A stretch of 64,000 nucleotides of DNA, from NCBI RefSeq assembly GCF_910596095.1, contig NC_056552.1, positions 7,111,111-7,175,110 of the forward strand, written 5' to 3'. The stretch is from Thunnus maccoyii. Its lineage: Eukaryota > Chordata > Actinopteri > Scombriformes > Scombridae. Each line of letters begins with the position of its first letter. Position 1 is the stretch's first letter. Of the stretch, positions 51,701-64,000 are shown one piece after another. The notes below the pieces were generated by a model. It had not been told where the DNA came from. It ran no database searches and saw nothing but the letters and a program-made list of their open reading frames with translations. The translations under genes and the position numbers were made by a program.

Positions 51701-52915
51701 ATTGAATTTACAATGACATAAAACAGAGAAAAGCAGCAAGTATTCAAAGTGGGAAACCTGGAACCAGTGAATGTTTGGCTTTTAAACAATTAATCAACTA
51801 ATTTGATGTCAGTCGACATCTAGTGCTGAGGAATGAGAGAAGAGAAAATTATGAGACAAGTATTTTTATAATCAATCAGTCATTTAAGGAATTTATCAAG
51901 TAAAAAAAGAGACAAATATTCACCGGCTTCCAGCTTCTTGAATGTGAGGATTTGCTGCTTTTTCTCTGTTTATTATAAGTTGCACATTGAATACCTTTTG
52001 GGTAATGATTGCTGGTCTGTTGGTGGGACAAAACAGTTATGTGAAGATATCATATTAGACTCTTGGATATTGTTTCACTATTTTATGATATTTTATAGAT
52101 TATACGAGACAATAACTTGTGTTGGGTTTTTTGTTTTTACATTTTTTGTACATTTTATAGACTAAATAATTAATTATTTAAAAGTCATCAACACATTAAG
52201 TGATAATGAAAGTAATAATTTGTTGCAGCCCTAGGAGGATGATGCTAACTGATGCGTTGGTTGACCCGTCCTGTAACTACATGAGGTATACATTAGCGTT
52301 GTGGGTATTTGGTTGTTGATGTCTTCACCTGTGTTGTAAACAGGTGATTTTCAGGTGGTGGTTTGTTTTTAATGTTTGCAACACGTTAGTATCAGTTGTT
52401 GTCTTGTTTTACAATATCATCTTTCCCTAAAACGCACTACAAGTCTAACATAAAGTTGATCAGATAACTGAACGGAATAAGTCGATGATCGCTTATATGT
52501 TGTATATAAAAAATAACCAAGAAGACATCGGTTCATCAACATGACAATAATATTATACACTGTTTGTCTCAGAAAACAACTTCCTCTTTCCCCCAGATGG
52601 CCAGGAAGTAATGGTGCTGTAGAGTCGAAAATAACATGCAAAACACTTCTATGCAGTGAAGTTGTGGTCAAACAGACAAAAAATATGATAGTTTGTGATA
52701 TGTCTGCATAAACCATTGTGAAATGTTAATGTGACTAACTATATTGCTGTAGTAACATTCAGGATTTTACTAATGTTAATATTTAGCACCAAGACTGTAA
52801 TTGTTGTTAGCATCATTTTCAGTCACTTATTAAATCGATCGTATTGCGAGAGTTTACACTTACCTGACAGATAGATCAGTGCAAGCCCGCAGTATCTAGC
52901 AAGCAACCAGCGCAT
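45701..52915 (-). CDS. cd79b: cd79b, B-cell antigen receptor complex beta chain
   Basis: CD79B pairs with CD79A and carries signals from membrane immunoglobulin in B cells. Five coding exons join in frame: 52915-52864 (signal peptide MRWLLARYCGLALIYLS), 51081-50785 (one Ig V-like domain with YCEN and the second cysteine in DSGVYFC), 50665-50547 (stalk and membrane segment, MVFQGLLLAVCIAAVLL followed by RKHS), 48742-48689 (LKEKDSIYEEPETDHIYE) and 45790-45701 (GL... to the stop, ending APWE). The tail holds an ITAM, YEGL then YEEL, split by the last intron, plus an extra tyrosine in SIYEEP. The total is 195 residues, near the usual CD79B length of about 200-230. The order Ig domain, membrane segment, ITAM and the neighbour scn4a support cd79b over cd79a. 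Confidence 0.93.
46134..46639. mobile_element. MITE with GGATAGGTTCACA-type ends (copy 2)
   Basis: Left end TTAAAGGATAGGTTCACAAT, right end ATTGTGAGCCCCTTTAA. The interior is related to 2603-3075 in inverse orientation. Lies in the last intron of cd79b. Confidence 0.7.
47085..47380. mobile_element. Decayed GGCTGCAAC-type MITE in the last cd79b intron
   Basis: Contains the family words GATTAAACAGTTAATTAATC, TTTTGATAATAGATTATTG and TTTCTGGCATTTTATACACTGAAC. Ends unclear. Confidence 0.4.
48052..48352. mobile_element. hAT-like MITE, AGAGCTGCAATGATTAGTCGATT type
   Basis: Begins AGAGCTGCAATGATTAGTCG and ends TTAGTTACAGCCCTATT-like text, with the family interior (TTTTGATAATCAATTAATC, TTTGACATTTAATAGATCAAAC). 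A similar element is at 54236-54588. Confidence 0.6.
48507..48533. repeat. (TG)n microsatellite
   Basis: A run of TG units in a cd79b intron, followed by a poly-T/TTC tract near 48551-48574. Confidence 0.9.
49163..50040. mobile_element. Nested MITE: GTACTT-rich element carrying a CAGTGGTTCCCAG element
   Basis: The outer element has the AGTATTCAGATCCTTTACTT end and ends in ACTCAGTTACTTTCTGCC. Inside it, 49458-49789 starts CAGTGGTTCCCAGCC and ends GGTTGGAAACCACTG with flanks GTTTAGTC and GTTTCATC. The same junction (CTAGTTTAGTC next to the inner element) recurs at about 36307 in gene F, and a decayed form at about 43860 in gene G, so the nested pair seems to have spread as a unit or the sites are related by descent. 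Confidence 0.6.
51530..52235. mobile_element. Two decayed GGCTGCAAC-type MITE pieces in the first cd79b intron
   Basis: The first piece starts near 51531 (GGCTGCAACTAATG) and runs to about 51830; the second runs from about 51880 to TTGTTGCAGCCC at about 52232. Both carry the TTTGTCTGACCA / GGTCTGTTGGTGGGACAAAAC interior of the family. Confidence 0.5.
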
Positions 52916-53823
52916 GATGACATGCAAAGAAAAATATTCCAAACTCTGTGCGTCCAAATCTCTCTACAGTCATGAAAACGCTGCGAACAAGGAGAAGAAG
53001 TGTCTGCACCAGTGGGTGTGCTGTCTGTTACTACACATGCTTTCATGTCAGGCAAATGAGGGGGAGAGCACCGTAACGTCAAACCAAAATACCTTCTCAC
53101 AACCCACATTTAACATTAAAAACCCATCCAACTTTATTCTCCTTGTTTTTTGGGATTTTTTTTAGACAGATGAAACAATGTTGTGAAAATTAGAAGGGTT
53201 CGTGAGAGATGCTGCAGGACATAACAAACATCTATATATATGGTCTATATATATATTTATCTGGTCTAGAGCTGTGTCTCGTTTGATATTTTCGATATTA
53301 GTGCCAATGCAATACCTGAGTTTCAGTATTAATACCAGAACAACACTTTTCTGATACCTTTAAAACATAAACATGGGTCACAAAACTTTTTATCCATTAA
53401 ACAAAAGAAGCCAGAAGAAGATCTAAAATGTTAATTGTTTCCTACACAAGCAGCCATACAGGAACTGTGCCTTAATAAAATACTGTAAAATTGGCAAAAA
53501 ATGTATATTTAAATCAGAAACTATCTGATCAAAGAAAAGTAAACAAGGTTACAAATCTGACCAGACATTACATGTCAGATTTTGCTGTCAAGGTCCAAAT
53601 AACGGGTCCAAATTCATTACCGGGGACACATTTTGGTCTGTGCCAAAAAAGTAATAAGGTTTGGTACTCTGCCTGTATCAGTGAATGATAAGAAAGGTAT
53701 TATTATGCTTGCAGTTACAGACTGTGCATGTGCAAAAGGAGGAAAGGTGAATTAGTCACAGTGTACACAAAAAGGCAATATATGACTACACATACTAACG
53801 GCAACAGATAACACATTACACAA

Positions 53824-53873
53824 AGATTCATTCAGCAACTCAGATTCAAAAATCTGAGTTGCTGAATGAATCT
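53824..53873. repeat. Perfect 23-bp inverted repeat with a 4-base loop
   Basis: Arms 53824-53846 and 53851-53873 are exact reverse complements around the loop CAAA; the arms contain TTCAGCAACTCAGATT. It is not at a recognised gene end or MITE end. Confidence 0.85.
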
Positions 53874-54235
53874 GAGTTGAATCTGCTGTAGAGACGAAGT
53901 AGCTCATAGTTTTTGTTATTGATTGAAGTAATAATTTTCTTTTTTATTGTTTTGGGTCTGAATAAGGATGGAAAAGTGTTTTGTTATATGATTCCATGCA
54001 CATACTGATGATATAAGATCTTATTTTAGAACTGTGACGCTTAATATCATCATTTATATAACTGTAAACTGAATATCTTTGAGTTTTGGGCTGTGGTCAG
54101 ACAAATCAAGATATTTGATCACAACATCTTGGGGTCTAGGAAACTGTGATGGACATTTTTCACTATTTATTTATTGTTTACTTTATAGACCAAACAATTA
54201 TCAATTAACTGGTTAATAACTAATAATCAGTAGAT

Positions 54236-54588
54236 TAGAGCTGCAATGTTAGCCAACTATTAAATTAATCAGCAACTATTTTGATGATCCATTCATCATT
54301 TTAAGTCATTTTTTAAAGAAAAAAATATCCAAATTCTCTGATTCCAGCTTCTTAAATAAGAATATTTTCTGGTTTCTTTAGTCTTCTACGACAGTAATCT
54401 GAATATTTTTGGGTTGTGGACAAAACAAGACATTTGAGGACGTCTTCTTGGACTCTGGGAAACACTGATCAACATTTTTCACCATTTTCTGACATTTTCT
54501 TGACCAAACAACTAATCAATTCATCAAGAAAATAATGGACAGATGAATCGATAATGAAAATAATAATTTGTTGCAGACCTACAGTAGA
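54236..54588. mobile_element. hAT-like MITE, AGAGCTGCAATG type (second clear copy)
   Basis: Starts TAGAGCTGCAATGTTAGCC and ends AATAATTTGTTGCAGACCTAC; interior words TTTTGATGATCCATTCATC and ATTTTTCACCATTTTCTGAC match the family. Confidence 0.6.
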
Positions 54589-57500
54589 TAAACCCACTAT
54601 GAAAATATTTGTGGGTTGCAAACTCATTTTAATTTGTCTTTGTTGTGATGGTATCTGTGGTTAATGTTGGTGTTGACCCCAAAGTCAAGTATTTAGTAAG
54701 CAATCAGCAAGCAGATACTGTGACGTGTGGTTTAATAGTGTAAGATGCAGAGAAAAGTTCACAAGCAGGATATGAGCTGGTGTTTTGTCTAACTCGAGAG
54801 CTTGTACGTGTATGTGTGGACGGAACCTGGAAGTGGCTTACTAGATCGTGCGGGTTTGAATGTAAAGAAATACTTTTCGTCAACATGGATGTTTGAGCAA
54901 AAGGCCTACAATCATTTGCTTTGGACACCTCTATTTGTCCCTCAAGTGAAAAGGGAGATTGTTTTGATCCAGGAACATCTAGAAAAGTGTCACTACATGA
55001 CAAAGCCCCCAAATCTGCCCGGTCCATTGGTCTGGATTTTCTTGTCTCAACATTAGCATCTTCTCTGCAGAATCCATGCTGTAAGTTTCCTCTGTGACCT
55101 TTTTTTTTTTTTTTAAATGCAACTGTATTCAGTCAAAAGTGAACTTCTTGTAGTTAGGTCAGTCAAGCTCATCACATTTCCCTAATTCTCAAAAGGGTTA
55201 TGCATCTTACAGCACTTTTTTAACTTCTGACATATGAAGGTCGGTCAGTTTTCACAGTGTGTGAGCAGGAGATATACCACAGCCTCAAACGACAATGTAA
55301 CACTGACAGGAAACACTGTTCCTCAGTCAAAAAATGATGTAAATGAGAGGTGACTCAAAGTCAAGCTCAGAGCAGATGGAAATGTACAGTCCTGTTATTC
55401 TTATGATCAAAACTGAGCCTCTCCCACGCAGCTACAGCAGACATGACAGGGATGAATCACTCAGTAGCTACAGAGCAAGCAAGCTATGTATTGCAGTATA
55501 CTGTGCAGGGCAGAAATTAGCAGTTCTATTTAAGAGACAGTGTTTCATAACTGAAGAGGAACAGATAACAAGCAAAGAAGTGGACTAAAATACTTTTTAA
55601 ACACAAAACCTTCTGTCATACAGTCATGTAACTACAACAAATCAGACTCATAGCAGGCAAAGTTTTAAAAGATAAGGCTGAATTCAAAAGCTAAACTCCA
55701 TCTGCTGATCATCAACCGTCAAGAAAGCCGTTTCCCTGACTGTATAAGCGATCGGGGTCATCCAAATGATAGATTCCACATGTGTCCGAATCTCCCTGCT
55801 GATGTAAATACTCACTAGTGCACCAAATGTGTATTAATTCAAAGCTACAAATAGTCCCAAACAAATGTACTATTAACTCCTGTTTGAGTAACATTGGCTA
55901 AGAATTGCAGGACCCATCTGTTTTAGGAAATGATTGAGTTTCTTTTCAAAGGGATTTACATAGAAATGAATGGACTTAGATGGAATATGAGAAACATATA
56001 TCCCTGTTTACATGACCATAACAGTGCCCATGTTAGCCATTAATTTCTGTACCTCCACAACTGAGAATGAACACAGTCTGAAGTCTGCTGCATTTATTAT
56101 TCTGCTAGATTTAGCTTTATCTGATCAACAAGAGCGCCACATTTCATAGTGTCTGCATTACCAAAGTCAGACTTTCCCTTTCAGTGTGTTGATCATCGTT
56201 ACATCATTTGCCATCATATTTTTTTCCTATTACTGACTTAGTATGTAATTTTAGTTGATGACACGCCTACGTACATGGCAGAAACTGATTAGAAACCTGG
56301 GTAAGGTGTTAACAAGCCGCAATATCCTGTTTCTATTTAAGTACTCCATCTTGAACATCGAGGTTTCTCAAAACTTGATCATAACCAGGATACTCGTGTG
56401 CATGTAAACACACTCATTGTTGGTTTTGTGGTATTTGTTGACATTAAGAAAAAATTAGGGTATTGCTAGCTTTTTCCTTTAACATGATTTTACACAAAAA
56501 TACACTGTCAAGACAAGAAAAAGACCCTACAACTCACTCAGCATGCAACCACCAGAGGGCCTCGGTGTACCAATGTGGTTTCTCAGTCAACCCATAATAC
56601 ATCTGCTGACAACATGAATTCACTGCCTACTTTTTCCCCATGAGTAGTATTTTATTCAAACAATATAGTTACATTTTTTTACAATAACAAAATAATAAAA
56701 ATATACAATACAGAATGAAAAAAAGAAAGAAAGAAAAAGAACTGTATATACAGGCAACACTGACTGTGGGTGTAAAAGTAAAGCTTCCCGTATGGCTCTC
56801 CCTCCATCAGAAATGTAAACAAAGGAGCATACTGTCTTGTGAATTTTACTGTACCATCAGAGGAGACTAAAGCCGAGTGGTGCAGCAGTGTGTCAATTTC
56901 AAGTAGGATTGCTGCAGGTCACATTACAGACTTCTGACAGGAATAACTGCCATGCTGTGACAGCAGGATAAGATAAAGAGACCCTCGTAGAGGAAACATT
57001 GATTCGTGATTTTTTTTTTTCCCCCCTGGGTGCAGAACTCATTACCAAGGTGCTCTGTTTTCTGATAATGGACAACCTTCTATAGTCTATTGTAAAAAAA
57101 CAAACGAACTAGAAAACTGTAAAAGTGCTTATGTTATGCATGTATGTATATTCAGAGTAAGACATTTTAAATTCAGTTAAGACTTACACAACAGCAAGTG
57201 AAGCAATCTTTCTACATGAGGACAGACTTGAGATGAATAGATCCACTGCGCATAAAGGTTCTTACTAAAATAAAAAAAAATGTAAATGGGTGTGATTATC
57301 TATACATCAGAAAGAGATTTATCCCCTTACTTTCAGCGTCATGGATTTAACTAAACCTACATTCAGCTGTGTGGGCTGTATTTGAGAAATTCATATTCAT
57401 TTAGGATCAAGTCAAAGTACAAAATCTGCACTTGATCCCAACCCAAGTACTTATATTATTGCTAGAATTATTGTAATTTAGTGTACAAATATAGAAAACA

Positions 57501-57891
57501 GTTGCAATTAACTGGGAGCTTAGCCATTATTTCAAACAACCATGTTAATGTAAACATCACATCTTAAGTTTACAGTCACAGATAGCCTTTAAACTTGCTG
57601 AAATGGTAACCCACCAAATGGAAAACAAGTGACTGCATGCTTTGAGTTTTGCGATCATCTAATATACAAGGGGACCCAAAAAAAGTAGAAAAAGAAATAG
57701 ACAAAACATTCATTAGACATGCATATATTACTGATGAAATCATCTTAGAAAACAGGAAGGTCTCTCGGTCTTACACAGTCAACTGCTCTAACTTGACCTG
57801 GAAGGGATATAAATAGTGCAATATAAACTGGGCCTTTCTGAATGAGCCACTCAGGGATAAATGTTAACTGCATTAGCTGGCCCATGTCATC

Positions 57892-58766
57892 GTTAAAGGT
57901 AAACTTCAGTATTTTTCAACCTGGACTCTATTTTTCCAACTTCTTGTGTGTAAGTGACTAATGGGGACAACGATTTTTGAAAGTGGTCCAGTATTGAGCG
58001 ACAGTGCCTCAGCCGGCAGCCGCAAAACAGGCTGCAATGTAATCCTTTGGGGCAATAGCGTCCCGTCAATGAACGTCCACTAAAAGTGCTTGTTTTAGCC
58101 ACTGACAGGCTCAGATTATTATTATAAGTGTCTGACAACATTATGGAAAGGACCATACAGAGAAATAAAATGTTTTTCTTTACCTTTCGCTTGATCCTCT
58201 CTGTTTGTTATTGTGTCTGACCAAGTCTCACTCAAGGATAAGTGTCTTCGTGAAATCTCTAGCGAGAGATGTCGAAATTAGCTAAATATTTAGCCATGAC
58301 AGAGTTGAAGAGAGGAGTGCCTGGAGGAGTTTGTTGTGTACAGAAAGCACAGCTTAGTGTTATCTAAAAGATTTTTAAAGTCATGGCTGAATATTTAGCT
58401 GATTTCGACAATGAGACTTCTCCTTGAGCAAGACTTTGTTTGACACAGTAACAAATAGACCGAATGAAGCGAAAGGTAAAGAAAAATGTGTAATTTCTCT
58501 GTAAGGTCTTTTCCTTAATGTTGTCAGACACTTATAATAACAATCTGAGCCTGTCAGGGGCAAAAACAAACACTTTTAGTGGACATTCATTGATGGGGTG
58601 CTATTGCCCCAAAGGATTACATTGCAGCCTGTTTTGCGGCTGCCAGCTGAAGCGCTCTCGCTGAATACTGGACCAATTTCAAAAACTGTCGTCCCCATTA
58701 GTCACTTAGACACAAAAAGATGGAAAAATAGGGTCCAGACTGAAAAATACCAAAGTTTCCCTTTAA
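57892..58766. mobile_element. Foldback MITE with arms over 350 bp
   Basis: The left arm starts GTTAAAGGTAAACTTCAG and the right arm ends CAAAGTTTCCCTTTAAC. The arms stay complementary deep into the element: CCAAAGGATTACATTGCAGCC (58610) is the inverse of GGCTGCAATGTAATCCTTTGG (58030), and TTAGCTAAATATTTAGCC near the centre pairs with GGCTGAATATTTAGCTG. No protein is encoded. Confidence 0.8.
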
Positions 58767-59939
58767 CTAGTAATGAATAGCAGAGATCAGGGTTTCACTG
58801 GTAGGCTGGGATAAATGTTATCAAGATAAGCCTTATTTTCAGTTGTCCATTTACATATGTACAATACCACCATAAAAAAAATGTGCTTTAGCGTCTAATT
58901 GAAAGAATTAGCATGTAGAGCCATTGCACTGATGAGATTCCACATGAAAGTGACTTTAAGTAAGCAGCAGGAATAGGAATTTGCTCTGTTTCATTTTTCA
59001 AAAAAGAAAAGTACAGTGAAATGGCTAAAATGGTACAATTTCAGCGTGGCTCTCATGGTGAAGTAGTGCTGTGTGAATATTAATCTAATTTTCTACTGCT
59101 CAGAGTTGGATAATAGTGCTAGACTCATGTCATATCAAAGAGAGCAAAAAGGTTGGATTTCCTTTCGCTTTAAGGCAACACAGAGAGTCAAGTCATAGTC
59201 TTAACTGTCATAAAATGAAGGCTTGTGTGCAAAAATGTGTATGTGTATGACATGAGCATAGCATAAAATCCTGTGAAAGGATAATTCAGGTTTTGTCATG
59301 TGATGTTCAAGTTGCTCTTTGGTTGGAAACTGGGGCGCATGGTTTGGTTTTCTGGTAATAGCCATATCAAAAGTAAAGTTATTGCCAGCATTAATGATGG
59401 ACTCAACCATAGCGTGCATTAATATCCACTGAAAAATGCCATGTTCAGACCTCAATACATTTAGAAAAATAATTGAAAGGGTTGGAGTGAGCAAATCTTT
59501 GCTGTATTTCCCAATTCAGCATGTATTTCTTCACTGTAAATCTATTATATCACAGGTTCTGGTCCATGATGATGATGTTATTTCACCCTACAACAGCAAA
59601 TTTGTTGATTTAAGATTACTTACCTGTCCCTCCCCAGCCAGCATTAATGGTGGTGACATTTGCTGATGTCTGTATGGTTATTATCAAAGAAAACCATGAA
59701 CTTCAGTTCCACCTTCAACCCAAAAAGACACAATATATTAAATATTGCATGAAAAAACAGTAAGTTTAAGTATATATATATAAAAAAAATGCAGTTTAAA
59801 CATTCATTTGCTTGATGTAACCTCTTAATCTAATGTGGAAAAGTCAGCTAGATTGGTGACACTTTGCGTCAACTGTTAACACTACTTCCTCGACTGGTGA
59901 AAAACTACAAGAGGACGACATAACGTCTTCTGCTGTTGG

Positions 59940-63848
<3,909 letters not shown>

Positions 63849-64000
63849 CTGCAAATACAGAGAAAATTGTATCAAAATGTGCGCCATTGTATAGAACAAC
63901 TTTAGCCTGGGAACCAGACGAATCTGCAAGCTCATGTTTTATTTGCTCTGACAGATGCATCTGGCCCCCCCCTGTTCAGACAGATTTCCACCTGACCTGG

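Larger units (their letters stand above)
52916..57891. other. Gene-free spacer between cd79b and the scn4a side
   Basis: No coding gene recognised on either strand. It holds MITE remains (53260-53420, 54050-54588), a long hairpin at 53824-53873 and AT-rich unique DNA. The cd79b promoter should lie just right of 52915, but I see no clear TATA box there. Confidence 0.6.

Noticed and set aside
52417-52716. A 99-codon minus-strand frame in the first cd79b intron
   Set aside because: No family match and no acceptor/donor pair that would join it to the signal peptide and Ig exons in phase.

Overview
The window is chromosomal DNA of a ray-finned fish, most likely a percomorph teleost. Genes are intron-rich with GT-AG splice sites, spaces between genes are AT-rich and full of short hAT-like and other MITEs, and the gene content (plekhm1, two-cysteine type I interferons, cd79b, scn4a) is a teleost immune/muscle neighbourhood. 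I assembled gene models by hand from splice signals and reading phase; every exon join given below keeps frame.

Left flank (1-8,000): the 5' half of plekhm1 on the minus strand, an endolysosomal RUN/PH adaptor whose 3' half lies off the left edge. A probable 5'-UTR exon and TATA-less promoter lie near 6,760-7,000. Next come MITEs and a young BEL/Pao LTR element (8,836-15,065) with two 390-bp LTRs that look identical and a CAAAG target duplication. It sits inside an older MITE.

Centre (15,090-44,800): an array of seven intact two-cysteine (group I) type I interferon genes, each with 5 exons and 182 codons, called A to G from left to right: A(+), B(-), C(+), D(+), E(-), F(+), G(+). A-B and D-E are tail to tail; B-C and E-F are head to head, each forming a large imperfect palindrome. 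Exons 1, 2 and 5 are nearly identical in all seven. Exons 3-4 come in two versions about half identical in protein: type 1 in A-D (basic middle helix) and type 2 in E-G (acidic middle helix, extra N-glycosylation sites). The promoter lineages (A and D versus B, C, E, F and G) do not follow the body types, so the genes are mosaics. Each gene has a proximal GAAAATGAAA ISRE-type site and a TATA or TATA-like box; a second ISRE-like site lies further upstream, in B/C, E/F and G next to a kappaB-like palindrome. Intron 4 of gene C holds a 1.3-kb element carrying at least three tRNA-like modules.

Right flank (44,800-64,000): cd79b on the minus strand (complete, 5 coding exons, signal peptide, Ig domain, membrane segment, ITAM), a long MITE-rich gap, then the 3' part of scn4a on the minus strand: the domain III pore end, S6, the IFM inactivation gate, all of domain IV and the cytoplasmic tail. 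Its intron at 62,031-62,159 begins AT and ends AC, matching the known AT-AC intron of vertebrate sodium channel genes. The order interferons-cd79b-scn4a fits the growth-hormone/CD79B/SCN4A neighbourhood where fish type I interferons are known to reside.
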